This document shows positions 1-7,642 of a stretch of DNA of 64,000 bases, in pieces. Numbering within the stretch: position 1 is the first letter of the stretch; each line of letters opens with the position of its first letter. Where the stretch lies: the NCBI RefSeq assembly GCF_036924515.1, contig NZ_JAZHRR010000001.1, forward strand, positions 5,241,001 to 5,305,000, written 5' to 3'. Under the pieces are notes generated by a model. It was not told where the DNA came from, did not search any database, and worked only from the letters and a program-made list of their open reading frames with translations. This stretch comes from Bradyrhizobium sp. AZCC 1610. GTDB lineage: Bacteria > Pseudomonadota > Alphaproteobacteria > Rhizobiales > Xanthobacteraceae. The translations under genes were made by a program, and so were the position numbers.

Positions 1-411
1 CACCCTCGCCGCCCGCTCCCCCCATAGCATCTGGATCGCCCGCCCCAGTGCACAATTGCGCACAAGGCGGGCGACGACGGGCTGGGGTGAGGCGGCGCGA
101 TGGATTGCTTCGCTGCGCTCGCAATGACGTGGATAGACATGGTTTCTCGATCTCGCGGCGCGCTGCGCCCGAGCTTTGCTGTAATTGCCGCCCCCGAAAT
201 CAGAGGGCGCGGGGAAGGCCGGGTGCTGGCTGGCACGCGGCGGATTACGCTGTCGCCAATCCGCCCTACGGGCTGCGGCCTGAACACGAAATTTCGGCGC
301 GAAGATGAAGGCCTGTTCATCAGCATTACATCGGACCGCACGCGAGCGGGAAAAAGCGGAACCTCGCCACGAGCGAGACGTTTGCTTGGTTGCTTGCAAC
401 AGGAGAGACCA
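1..411. other. Intergenic sequence with repeat debris
   Basis: I find no convincing gene here. The stretch holds one arm of a palindromic repeat at 99-129 and, around 176-290, repeat-like sequence including a GGCGGATTACGC motif also found in the repeat at 11791-11876. Short open frames across it have arginine-rich, low-complexity translations typical of GC-rich noncoding DNA. Confidence 0.5.
99..129. repeat. Single arm of 'CATTGCGAG' palindromic repeat
   Basis: The sequence reads as the right arm (ATGGATTGCTTCGC followed by TGCGCTCGCAATGACG) of the repeat seen complete at 48803-48880 and 57145-57225. No left arm is present, so this is a solo or decayed copy. Confidence 0.7.
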
Positions 412-675
412 ATGCTGAAAACGTTGATTATCGTTTCGACCGTGCTGCTGACGACTGCGTCGTTTGCGCAGGGCACCGCGAAATCCCCGGGTTCCTCGGA
501 AGTCGCCCCGGGACAGAAGATGCAGAAGAGCGAGACGGCGGTGGCACCGGGCAAGATGAAGAAGAGCAAGACGGCGGCGGCACCGGGCAAGATGCAGAAG
601 AGCAAAGCTTCGACCGCGCCGGCGGCGTCGGAGCCGACGACGACCGGATCGGCCGCGACCAAAAAGAAGTATTAG
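412..675 (+). CDS. Small exported Lys/Ala/Pro-rich protein
   Basis: An 87-residue protein of unknown function. Residues 1-20 form a typical Sec signal peptide (MLKTLIIVSTVLLTTASFAQ, cleavage expected near AFA/Q). The mature part is low-complexity and built from about three near-repeats of the pattern APGKMKKSKTA, so it is very basic and probably disordered. The ATG at 412 is chosen because AGGAGAG lies just upstream at 401-407 and the signal peptide starts there. A strong hairpin terminator follows at once, so it is probably a single-gene transcript. A role in the periplasm or in binding acidic polymers is only a guess. Confidence 0.75.
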   Translation: MLKTLIIVSTVLLTTASFAQGTAKSPGSSEVAPGQKMQKSETAVAPGKMKKSKTAAAPGKMQKSKASTAPAASEPTTTGSAATKKKY

Positions 676-687
676 TTATCTGACAGA

Positions 688-716
688 ACAGCCCGGCATC
701 GATGCCGGGCTGTTTT
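688..716 (+). terminator. Rho-independent terminator
   Basis: A perfect 12-bp inverted repeat (ACAGCCCGGCAT, 688-699, with 702-713) separated by two bases is followed by a T run. It lies 12 bp after the stop of the small exported protein gene. Confidence 0.85.
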
Positions 717-945
717 GCGTGCGCGTGTCCACAGATTCGATCTTTCTGCAGCTCTCGCGCGTCATTGGCGCAGTGCGATGCATCAATGGACCGCTTTCTC
801 CCGCCGGAAAGCCGCTTCTGTGTCCCGCTGGTAACGATCACATTTAAAACGTGGGTATACCGCAATTTCGCGATGGAACGGACAAGCCGATTCGCTAGTT
901 TTGAAGGCAGCGATTCTCAGAACTCGTGGATGGATGCAGGGACCG

Positions 946-1236
946 ATGTTGCGACGCGTTATGCTGTTGAACCCGTTCGAAATCACCCAGGACCGGGTCA
1001 CCCAAGATCTTGTCCCCCAGGACCGGCCGCAGCCGGTCGAGCGGAAGGTGACGAATCGGGCTGCCCGTTCCACGCCGGTCTGCGACGCCTGCGGTTCCGA
1101 CGACATCATCTGCCACGCCACGGCGCAATGGAGCAACGAAGCGCAGGAATGGCAGCTCGCCAACACCTTCAACCAGCCGGCGCACTGCAATACCTGCCAG
1201 CACGACGGCAATCTGGTGTGGCTGACGCTGAATTAG
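946..1236 (+). CDS. Small zinc-ribbon protein
   Basis: A 96-residue hypothetical protein. The C-terminal half carries two Cys pairs, CDACG and CNTCQ, about 40 residues apart, which is the layout of a rubredoxin-like zinc ribbon. This suggests a small metal-binding protein, possibly involved in nucleic-acid or protein contacts. The start is uncertain: the frame is open from a TTG at 901, with ATGs at 934, 946 and 961. I prefer 946 because AGGGA sits at 938-942. The N-terminal half is unremarkable. No operon partner is visible. Confidence 0.65.
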   Translation: MLRRVMLLNPFEITQDRVTQDLVPQDRPQPVERKVTNRAARSTPVCDACGSDDIICHATAQWSNEAQEWQLANTFNQPAHCNTCQHDGNLVWLTLN

Positions 1237-1267
1237 GGCGTAGTTGAGCGGCGGCATAACGCCTAGA

Positions 1268-1355
1268 GTAGCCCGGATGGAGCGCAGCGCAATCCGGGGA
1301 CCATTTCTCCGCTGAGCGACCTGTCCCGGATTGCGCTGCGCTCCATCCGGGCTAC
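1268..1355. repeat. Palindromic repeat, 'TAGCCCGGATG' family
   Basis: Two long inverted arms (GTAGCCCGGATGGAGCGCAG and its complement) are separated by a loop of about 30 bp. Related copies are at 2098, 2839, 3507, 9007 and 26889. It lies between convergent genes and could form a large RNA hairpin. Confidence 0.85.
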
Positions 1356-1369
1356 GTTCATCGCACGCG

Positions 1370-1783
1370 TCAAATCTCCGCATACACCTCCAGCAGGTTT
1401 CCATCGGGATCCCTGAAGAACAGCGTGCGATGGCCGAAGGGCTGGTTCGTCGGCGGTTCGAGCAGATCGACGCCGTGCCGCACCAGCTCGTCGGCGCAGC
1501 GATCGACGTCATCGGCTGCAACCTTGAAGGCAAGCTGCAGCGAAGCGCTGCCGGTGGGCGTCGGTGCATCCTTCGCCGTCCGGCCCGGCCGCGCCAAGGC
1601 GAGCGTGTTGCGCCCAATCTGATATTCGATCCATCCCGCCGACAGCTCGCGCGTCAGCGGAAAGCGGAGGATGCCCTCATAGAAGCGGCGCATCGCCGCC
1701 ATGTCGCGCACGAAGATGACGGTGTAGTCGACGGCGCGGATGGACTGGAAGGGGGAAGTGGACGGAGGGTTTTGATCAGTCAC
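1370..1783 (-). CDS. VOC (glyoxalase/bleomycin-resistance fold) protein
   Basis: A 137-residue single-domain vicinal-oxygen-chelate protein. It has the N-terminal beta-strand and helix pattern VDYTVIFVRDMAAMRRFYE and the C-terminal signature FFRDPDGNLLEVY, whose Glu would be a metal ligand. The family includes glyoxalases, extradiol dioxygenases and antibiotic-binding proteins, and nothing here fixes the substrate. The start is a GTG at 1783 preceded by GGAGA. It is divergent from the small membrane protein at 1885, with about 100 bp between them that could hold both promoters. Confidence 0.85.
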   Translation of the reverse strand: MTDQNPPSTSPFQSIRAVDYTVIFVRDMAAMRRFYEGILRFPLTRELSAGWIEYQIGRNTLALARPGRTAKDAPTPTGSASLQLAFKVAADDVDRCADELVRHGVDLLEPPTNQPFGHRTLFFRDPDGNLLEVYAEI

Positions 1784-1884
1784 GGCTGCATCTCCACTTG
1801 GCCCGCCACCATTGACGCGCTTATCACGACGTTAATTCCACCTAAAATAGACTGCCCAATCGCTTGAGAACAGAGAGATACGCA

Positions 1885-2085
1885 GTGGATTCGCTTGATG
1901 GCGTCTTACGTCTCTTCGGCCTGATCTTTGGTTGGCCGCTAGGCGTCTTCCGTCGTTGGCTGGATCGCCAGCCGCATCGCAACCCCTCGCAGATTTCACG
2001 CCTGGAGAGATTCGGGCGGCTCATGCTTGGGGCATTCTTGACGCTCTGTATTTTGATCCCGCTGGGCTGGCTGATCTTCAAGTGA
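1885..2085 (+). CDS. Small membrane protein, hypothetical
   Basis: A 66-residue protein with a hydrophobic N-terminal segment (GVLRLFGLIFGWPLGVF) and a clear C-terminal transmembrane helix (LMLGAFLTLCILIPLGWLIF), joined by a basic loop. I choose the GTG at 1885 because AGAGAG lies just upstream; the frame is also open from a TTG at 1864. I do not recognise the family. It is alone on its strand and divergent from the VOC gene. Confidence 0.5.
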   Translation: MDSLDGVLRLFGLIFGWPLGVFRRWLDRQPHRNPSQISRLERFGRLMLGAFLTLCILIPLGWLIFK

Positions 2086-2097
2086 GGACGGCAACGG

Positions 2098-2165
2098 GTA
2101 GCCCGCATGATCGCATGCGGGACTCGGGACAAAACCTCGGATGTCGCCTTCCGCATCCGGACTAC
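2098..2165. repeat. Decayed copy of the 'TAGCCCGGATG' repeat
   Basis: The arms GTAGCCCGCATG... and ...GCATCCGGACTAC match the family at 1268 and 3507 with several substitutions. It fills the gap between the small membrane protein gene and the brnTA promoter. Confidence 0.6.
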
Positions 2166-2261
2166 GCTTGCTTTCGGGTCGTGAATCGGTCCTCGGCGCG
2201 GACTCGTCTCGAGTGTGAGGCAGCCGTACAGTTGCCACCAATGCCGTGGGGGCGAAAGCCG

Positions 2262-2290
2262 TTGACCTCCAATTATTTTGTAGATACAAT
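2262..2290 (+). promoter_or_regulatory. Promoter of brnTA with embedded palindrome
   Basis: TTGACC at 2262-2267 and TACAAT at 2285-2290 are separated by 17 bp, a near-consensus sigma-70-type promoter. The inverted repeat TGTAGATACA (2279-2288) overlaps the -10 element and is a plausible operator for autoregulation by BrnA. The predicted transcription start coincides with the GTG start codon of brnT. Confidence 0.6.
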
Positions 2291-2296
2291 ATATTC

Positions 2297-2551
2297 GTGA
2301 AGATCGTTTGGGACGAACCGAAGCGCCTTGCCAACATCGCCAAGCACGATGGCCTCGACTTCGCCGATCTGGATGAAACGTTTTTCGAACGATCCGTAAT
2401 CGTGCCGGGCAGAGGCAACCGGCTGATCGCCGTGGGAAGTCTCGCGAACGGCGTTGTTGTCGTGGTGTTCGTCGCTCTCGGCTCGGAAGGCGTGAGTATC
2501 GTCAGCATGCGCCCCGCGAGCCGTAAGGAAAGGAAACTCCTCGATGGCTAA
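2297..2551 (+). CDS. brnT: BrnT toxin (RelE-fold ribonuclease)
   Basis: An 84-residue BrnT-family toxin, the mRNA-cleaving partner of type II BrnTA modules. The family hallmarks are visible: the opening VKIVWDEPKRLANIAKHDGL, a central FxxR-like region, and the C-terminal SMRPASRKERKLL, which matches the family's ISARxAxxxER motif. The GTG at 2297 gives the right N-terminus. The last 8 bases overlap the start of brnA, the standard tight coupling of this operon. There is almost no 5' leader if the promoter at 2262-2290 is used. Confidence 0.88.
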   Translation: MKIVWDEPKRLANIAKHDGLDFADLDETFFERSVIVPGRGNRLIAVGSLANGVVVVVFVALGSEGVSIVSMRPASRKERKLLDG

Positions 2552-2834
2552 GACCTACAAGCCCGGAAAGGGATACAGCCGGAAGGATTGGGATGCGGTC
2601 TCCGACAATCCCAAACTCACCGACGAACAGATGTCGAAGGCGAAGCCCTTCGCTGAAGCGCTGCCGGAGCTTGCAGCATCGATCCGGCGTGGCCGCGGAC
2701 CAAACAAGGCCCCGACGAAAAAGCTGGTGTCGTTGCGGCTATCCGGCCAGGTGATCGAGAAATACAAGGCCGGCGGCCCCGGATGGCAGTCGCGGATCGA
2801 TCAGGATTTGCGGCGGATCAACAAGATCAAGTGA
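2544..2834 (+). CDS. brnA: BrnA antitoxin (RHH-type DNA-binding)
   Basis: A 96-residue BrnA antitoxin. The N-terminal half (KDWDAVSDNPKLTDEQMSKAKPF) resembles the segment that binds the toxin. The C-terminal half, with KKLVSLRLSGQVIEKYKAGGPGWQSRI, is the ribbon-helix-helix DNA-binding domain. In the known system BrnA neutralises BrnT and represses the shared promoter. Its ATG overlaps the end of brnT, so the two are translationally coupled. Confidence 0.88.
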   Translation: MAKTYKPGKGYSRKDWDAVSDNPKLTDEQMSKAKPFAEALPELAASIRRGRGPNKAPTKKLVSLRLSGQVIEKYKAGGPGWQSRIDQDLRRINKIK

Positions 2835-2838
2835 GCCA

Positions 2839-2912
2839 GTAGCCCACATGAGCGCAGCGATAAGCGGGAATTGGGACAAAGCTCCGGATATCGCTGCGCT
2901 CATCCGGGCTAC
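2839..2912. repeat. Palindromic repeat, 'TAGCCCGGATG' family
   Basis: Inverted arms GTAGCCCACATGAGCGCAGC... and ...GCTCATCCGGGCTAC lie between the convergent brnA and DinB genes. It has the same structure as the copy at 1268. Confidence 0.8.
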
Positions 2913-2918
2913 GTTTGC

Positions 2919-3491
2919 TCACGTCTCAGCGTCCGACCCGCCCCAGATCTTCTGCTCGGTCCAACCCAGTTCTGCGAACTCCGCGGCCCGTAAGGGCGCT
3001 TCACCTGCCGAGAAAAACTCGTCGAGCTGGGGCGGGCTCACCGATGTGCCGCTGAGCATCGCGTGCGCCTGGCCGCGATGATGCACCTGGTGCTGGAACA
3101 AATGCAGCAGCAATCGGTCCATCCGCTCGCGCTGGATGGAGGTGCCGCGATGCACGGAGACGATGCGCTGCAAGCCGGCGGCGTCGAGCGCTTCGACGAC
3201 CTTGAGCAAACGCCGGTCGACTGCGGCTTGTGCTTCCTTCAGCGCGGCGACCGTTGCGCAAGGCTCCTGATCCGCGAAGGCGGCCGGGCCGAGCGTGCCG
3301 CCTTCCATCGCGTCGACGTAGAAGTGGTCGATGATCAGGATGTGGTTGAGCGTGGCGCGCAGGCTTGGAAAGAAGCCGGTTCGTTTCGCGGTGAATTCGT
3401 CCGGCGACAGCCGCCTACAGGCGGTGAGCAGCCGGTGGTTTGCCCAGGCGTTATTGTACGCCATGGCACGATAGGGAAGCAGATCGCTCAT
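2919..3491 (-). CDS. DinB-family protein
   Basis: A 190-residue four-helix-bundle protein of the DinB/YfiT-like superfamily. The metal-binding histidines characteristic of the fold are visible in NHILIIDHFYVDA and in HQVHHRGQAHAML near the C-terminus. Members include thiol-dependent transferases such as those using mycothiol or bacillithiol; the substrate here is unknown. The ATG at 3491 (MSDLLPYRAMAYNNAW) is chosen because the upstream extension is encoded by a palindromic repeat. Confidence 0.85.
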   Translation of the reverse strand: MSDLLPYRAMAYNNAWANHRLLTACRRLSPDEFTAKRTGFFPSLRATLNHILIIDHFYVDAMEGGTLGPAAFADQEPCATVAALKEAQAAVDRRLLKVVEALDAAGLQRIVSVHRGTSIQRERMDRLLLHLFQHQVHHRGQAHAMLSGTSVSPPQLDEFFSAGEAPLRAAEFAELGWTEQKIWGGSDAET

Positions 3492-3506
3492 TTGCGTTTC
3501 CGACCA

Positions 3507-3583
3507 GTAGCCCGCATGAGCGCAGCGATATGCGGGAGACGACAACGAAAGCCCCCGGATATCGCTTCGCTCATCCGGGCTAC
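3507..3583. repeat. Palindromic repeat, 'TAGCCCGGATG' family
   Basis: Arms GTAGCCCGCATGAGCGCAGC... and ...GCTTCGCTCATCCGGGCTAC form an imperfect palindrome just upstream of the DinB start. A repeat of another family follows 20 bp later. Confidence 0.8.
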
Positions 3584-3603
3584 GCTTGCTGCGGCGGACA
3601 GTG

Positions 3604-3689
3604 CGTAGGATGGGTGGAGCGAAGCGATACCCATCAATTCATCCGATTAGCGACAATGATGGGTTTCGCTGCGCTCTACCCATCCTACG
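3604..3689. repeat. Palindromic repeat, 'GTAGGATGGGT' family
   Basis: Arms CGTAGGATGGGTGGAGCGAAG... and ...CTGCGCTCTACCCATCCTACG. Other copies are at 12560-12673 (carrying an insert) and 51107-51190. The right arm here shows the uninterrupted core TTTCGCTGCGCTCTACC. Confidence 0.85.
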
Positions 3690-3700
3690 AATCCCGCGCT

Positions 3701-5962
3701 CTATTCCGCCGCCTGCTGCGTTGGCGCTTCCAGCACTTCCAGCACCTTTGGCGGCGACATCGGCAGGGCGTAGAAGCGTTTGCCGAGCGCGTTGTAGATC
3801 GCGTTGGCCACCGCGGCCATCACCGGCACCAGCGGCACTTCGCCGACGCCCTTGACGCCTTGCGGGTGTTTCGGGTTCGGGACCTCGACCATGAGGCAGT
3901 CGATCATCGGCAGGTCCGAGCAGACCGGCATGCGATAGTCGAGGAAGCCGGGGTTATCGACCTTGCCTTCCCTGGTGTAGATGTATTCCTCGTTTAGCGC
4001 CCAGCCGATGCCTTGGGCTACGCCGCCCTGGAGCTGGCCCTCGACATAGCCGGGGTGAATGGCGCGGCCGACATCCTGCACGGCGGTGTAGCGGATCACG
4101 CGCGCGATGCCGAGATCGACGTCGACCTCGACGTCGCAGACATGCGTGCCGAAGCCGCCGTCGGCGCCCGTGGTGTTGAGCTGCACGCCGGCCCCGATCG
4201 GGCCGCCCATCGCGGGCGCTTTCTCGGCGAGCTGTTCCAGCGTCAGCGGCTCGAACTGGCCGGCGTTCGGGCTCACCGGATGCGCCGCGCCCTGCTCCCA
4301 CTTCACCGCTTCGGGATCGATCTCCCAGATCTTTGCGGCGCGCTCGCGCAGCGTCTGGATGATCTTTTCGGTCGACTGCGTCACCACCATCGACGAGGCG
4401 AACAGCACGCGGCTGCCGCCGGTCAAGTTGGAGAAACCAACCGTCTGCGTGTCGCCGATGATGACGGAGACGCGGCGGTAGTCGATGCCGAGCAGCTCGG
4501 CGCAGATGTTGGCGATGCCCGCGCGCGACCCGCCAATGTCCGGATGCCCTGTCGTGACGACGACGTTGCCATCCTCGGTGATGTTGACTTGGGCTGAGGA
4601 TTCGCCGCCGGCGTTGAACCAGAAGCCGCTAGCGACGCCCCTGCCCTGTAGCTTGCCGAGCGGGGCCTTGTAGTGATCCGAGTTCTTCGCGGCTTCCACC
4701 GTCTCGATATAGCCGATGCGCGGAAACACCGGGCCGTGCGCGGCTTTCGTTCCTTCCTTCGCGGCGTTCTTCAGGCGGAAGTCGAGCGGGTCCATCTTCA
4801 GCGCTTCGGCGACTTCGTCGAGCACGCATTCCACGGCATAGGCGCCGATCGGCGCGCCCGGCGCGCGATAGGCCGCGACCTTCGAGCGGTTGGAGCAGAC
4901 GTCAAAACCCTCGGAGAGCAGGTTCGGGATGTCGTAGGGCGTGAAGCTGCAGCCCGCGGCGCCGCGGATCGGCGAGCCCGGGAAGGCGCCGGCCTGCAGA
5001 TAGAAGGTGCCGTGCGCGGCGACGATCTTGCCGTCCTTCGTAGCGCCGATCTTCACCGTGCTCTTCGAGCCTGAGGTGGGGCCGGTGGCGCGCATCACTT
5101 CCTCGCGCGTCATCACCATCTTCACCGGGCGGCCGGATTTTTTCGCAAGCAAGGTCGCGAGCGGTTCGAGATAGACGATGGTCTTGCCGCCGAAACCGCC
5201 GCCGATCTCGGCGGGGATGGCGCGGATGTCGCTCTGCGGGATGCCGGTGAGATAGGCCGTCATCGCGCGCACCATGAACTGGCCCTGGCTGGAGCTCCAG
5301 ATCGTGGTCTTGCCGTCGGGCGCCACCGAGATCAGGCAGGCATGCGGCTCGATATAACCCTGATGAACGGGACGCGTGGTGAAGGTGCGCTCGATGACGA
5401 CGTCAGCTTTTTTAAAACCTTCCGCGATGTCGCCCTTCTTGTGCTCGAGGCGGCCGGCGATGTTCGAAGGCTTGCCGTCGAACTTGCTGAACTCGTGCAG
5501 GATGGGCGCGTCGGGCAGAATCGCGTCGTCGATCTCGATCGACCACGGAAGCACCTCGTAGTCGACCTCGATCAGCTTGCAGGCTTCGTCTGCGATCGCC
5601 TCCGTAGTCGCGGCCACGGCGGCGATGGGGTGTCCAGGAAACAGCGCCTTGTCGCGCGCCATCACGTTGCGGCACATCCAGCGCATGTCCTGGATGCCGA
5701 GCATGACAGCGCCGTTGGCGATCGGGAAATCGACGATGTCGCGCGAAGTGACGACGGCCTTTACGCCCGGCAGCTTCTCCGCCTTCGAGGTGTCGATCGA
5801 TCTGATGCGCGCATGCGGATGCGGGCTGCGCAAAACCTTGCCCCAGATCATGCCGGGCATGGTGGTGTCGGCGGCGAACTGGGCGCGGCCGGTCACCTTG
5901 TCCATGCCGTCGGGACGGATGGTGCGCTGGCCGATCCACTTGTTGTTGGTGACGAGGTTCAT
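3701..5962 (-). CDS. Molybdenum hydroxylase large (Mo-cofactor) subunit, xanthine dehydrogenase family
   Basis: A 753-residue catalytic subunit of a three-subunit molybdenum hydroxylase. Residues ~20-125 form the aldehyde oxidase/xanthine dehydrogenase a/b hammerhead domain (DKVTGRAQFAADTTMPGMIW). The rest is the Mo-cofactor-binding domain with GGGFGGKT and, near the C-terminus, GVKGVGEVP with the conserved base Glu. The loop that reads AYxCSFR in true CO dehydrogenase is AYRAPGAP here, so CO is an unlikely substrate. An N-heterocycle, aldehyde or aryl-CoA is possible but undetermined. It is the last gene of the FAD, 2Fe-2S, Mo operon, 18 bp after the 2Fe-2S gene. Confidence 0.9.
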   Translation of the reverse strand: MNLVTNNKWIGQRTIRPDGMDKVTGRAQFAADTTMPGMIWGKVLRSPHPHARIRSIDTSKAEKLPGVKAVVTSRDIVDFPIANGAVMLGIQDMRWMCRNVMARDKALFPGHPIAAVAATTEAIADEACKLIEVDYEVLPWSIEIDDAILPDAPILHEFSKFDGKPSNIAGRLEHKKGDIAEGFKKADVVIERTFTTRPVHQGYIEPHACLISVAPDGKTTIWSSSQGQFMVRAMTAYLTGIPQSDIRAIPAEIGGGFGGKTIVYLEPLATLLAKKSGRPVKMVMTREEVMRATGPTSGSKSTVKIGATKDGKIVAAHGTFYLQAGAFPGSPIRGAAGCSFTPYDIPNLLSEGFDVCSNRSKVAAYRAPGAPIGAYAVECVLDEVAEALKMDPLDFRLKNAAKEGTKAAHGPVFPRIGYIETVEAAKNSDHYKAPLGKLQGRGVASGFWFNAGGESSAQVNITEDGNVVVTTGHPDIGGSRAGIANICAELLGIDYRRVSVIIGDTQTVGFSNLTGGSRVLFASSMVVTQSTEKIIQTLRERAAKIWEIDPEAVKWEQGAAHPVSPNAGQFEPLTLEQLAEKAPAMGGPIGAGVQLNTTGADGGFGTHVCDVEVDVDLGIARVIRYTAVQDVGRAIHPGYVEGQLQGGVAQGIGWALNEEYIYTREGKVDNPGFLDYRMPVCSDLPMIDCLMVEVPNPKHPQGVKGVGEVPLVPVMAAVANAIYNALGKRFYALPMSPPKVLEVLEAPTQQAAE

Positions 5963-5980
5963 TGGGCTGTCTCCCGCAAT

Positions 5981-6472
5981 CTATTGCGCGCGCATTTCTT
6001 GATTTTGCATTTCCTGGGCGGTTTCCATTACCGCGCGGACGATCTTGTCATAGCCGGTGCACCGGCAGAGGTTGCCGGCGAGCCAGAAGCGGACTTCCTC
6101 CTCGCTCGGCTTCGGGTTCTTCTTGAGCAGCGCGTCGGAGGCGACCAGCATGCCCGACGTGCAGATGCCGCATTGCAGGGCCGCCATTTCGAGGAATTTT
6201 TGCTGCAGCGGATGCAGCTTGTCGCCCTGCGCCATGCCCTCGATGGTGCGGATCTCGTGGTCTTGCGCTTCGACGGCAAGCATCAGGCAGGAGCAGACCA
6301 GGCGATCGTCGAGCGTGATCGAACACGCGCCGCAATCGCCGGAGGCGCAGCCTTCCTTGGAGCCCGTAAGCGCCAACGGCCCGCGCAGCGCATCGAGCAT
6401 GGTGTCTGATGGCTCGCACAGAAATTCCATCGGCTCGCCGTTGATTGACGTGGTGACGTGAACTTTGGCCAT
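5981..6472 (-). CDS. Molybdenum hydroxylase small (2Fe-2S) subunit
   Basis: A 163-residue iron-sulfur subunit. The N-terminal plant-type ferredoxin domain carries EGCASGDCGACSI with a later Cys (LVCSCLML). The C-terminal helical domain carries QCGICTSGM and CRCTGYDKI, giving the usual eight Cys for two [2Fe-2S] clusters. It passes electrons from the Mo site to FAD. The ATG at 6472 (MAKVHVTTSINGEP) follows the FAD-subunit stop by 5 bp, so the two are almost certainly co-translated. Confidence 0.92.
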   Translation of the reverse strand: MAKVHVTTSINGEPMEFLCEPSDTMLDALRGPLALTGSKEGCASGDCGACSITLDDRLVCSCLMLAVEAQDHEIRTIEGMAQGDKLHPLQQKFLEMAALQCGICTSGMLVASDALLKKNPKPSEEEVRFWLAGNLCRCTGYDKIVRAVMETAQEMQNQEMRAQ

Positions 6473-6477
6473 GAAGC

Positions 6478-7347
6478 TTATTTCCCTGTAGCGCGTTTGG
6501 CAGCGATCGCGGCGGTGCGCTTGAGCAGCACGCCGGCCACTTTTGTGCGGTAGGCGATGGTGCCACGCTTGTCGTCGATCGGACGGCAGGCGACGGAGCA
6601 CGCGGCGGCTGCTTTCGCGAGCGCGGCGTCGTCGAGCTTTGAGCCGATCAACGCCTTGGCAGCGTCTTCGACCAGCATCACGGTCGGCGCGACGGCCCCT
6701 AAGCCGACGCGGGCGGCGGTGACGGTACCGTCCTTGATGGTGAGGCTGACGCCGACGCCGACCACGGCGATGTCCATTTCGGTGCGCGGGATCATGCGCA
6801 GATAAGCATCGCTGGAGCCCGGCGGACGCGGCGGCAACGTGAAGCTGACCAGGATCTCGCCGGGTTTCAGATTGGTGCGACCGGGGCCGGCGGGGACGTC
6901 TTCGACCTTCATCTCACGGCGGCCGTCCGGGCCCTGCACGGTGACGATGGCGCCGGCTGCGACCATCGCGGGCACGCTGTCGCCGGCGGGCGAGCCGTTG
7001 CAGAGATTGCCGCCGGCCGACGCCCGGCCCTGCACCTGCTTGGAACCGATCAGGTTGACGGCCTCGAGCACGCCGGGCCAGACCTTGCCGAAATTCTTGT
7101 GTTCCGCGAGCGCCATGCCGGAGACGGCCGCGCCGACGCAGAAGCCGCCATCGGCGGTCTGCTCGATTCCCATCATCTCGGGGATTTTCTTGATGTCGAC
7201 GATCACGCCGGGCTTCAGCATCCCGGATCGCATCTGCACCAGCAAATCCGTGCCGCCGGCCAGGATGCGCGCGGCGCTGCCGGCTTTCGCAAATGCGCCG
7301 ACCGCTTCGTCAAGCGTATCAGGCGCCAGATATCGGAGTTCCGTCAT
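6478..7347 (-). CDS. Molybdenum hydroxylase medium (FAD) subunit
   Basis: A 289-residue FAD-binding subunit of the CutM/CoxM type, with normal length for the family. ARILAGGTDLLVQMRSG near residue 33 and GRASAGGNLCNGSPAGD near residue 110 are the FAD pyrophosphate-binding motifs. The C-terminal CO-dehydrogenase flavoprotein domain follows. It is the first gene of the operon, and the start at 7347 (MTELRYLAPDTLDEAV) matches homologues. Upstream sequence to about 7525 is noncoding and should hold the promoter. No maturation or substrate-specific genes lie beside the operon. Confidence 0.9.
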   Translation of the reverse strand: MTELRYLAPDTLDEAVGAFAKAGSAARILAGGTDLLVQMRSGMLKPGVIVDIKKIPEMMGIEQTADGGFCVGAAVSGMALAEHKNFGKVWPGVLEAVNLIGSKQVQGRASAGGNLCNGSPAGDSVPAMVAAGAIVTVQGPDGRREMKVEDVPAGPGRTNLKPGEILVSFTLPPRPPGSSDAYLRMIPRTEMDIAVVGVGVSLTIKDGTVTAARVGLGAVAPTVMLVEDAAKALIGSKLDDAALAKAAAACSVACRPIDDKRGTIAYRTKVAGVLLKRTAAIAAKRATGK

Positions 7348-7525
7348 GGATTCCGCAATCTCCCTTTTTGTCTGCCCGCCCCATATGGACGATGGCCTTA
7401 TGCCGGCCCGGCAGTGCGGGCCTGAGCCTACACGGCGGGAGGCGGTTGGAACAGCCTGCGAGATCAGGTTCATACGGCAGGCTCCTATGCGTATGGTGGG
7501 GCTTGCGGGCCGGATTGCTCCGAGG

Positions 7526-7618
7526 CCGTAGGGCAAAGGCGCCCTTGCGCCGTGCCCACCATCTTGGTTGAACTGGCGGAGTTGCTTTGAAATGGTGGGC
7601 ACGCTTCGCTTTGCTACG
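7526..7618. repeat. Palindromic repeat, 'GTGCCCACCAT' family
   Basis: CCGTAGGGCAAAGGCGCC and CGTGCCCACCATC are mirrored by AATGGTGGGCACG and ...TTTGCTACG. The element sits between divergent genes, and the transglycosylase start at 7643 lies 25 bp beyond it, so it may form part of that gene's 5' leader. Confidence 0.7.
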
Positions 7619-7642
7619 ATCCCTTTCCAACCGGTGACCTTG

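Noticed and set aside
5342..6409. A 355-codon open frame on the plus strand
   Set aside because: Antisense to the Mo and 2Fe-2S subunit genes; no motifs and no ribosome-binding site.
3701..7347. Naming the operon coxMSL (CO dehydrogenase)
   Set aside because: The large subunit lacks the AYxCSFR active-site loop of true CO dehydrogenase, so only the broader molybdenum hydroxylase family is supported.
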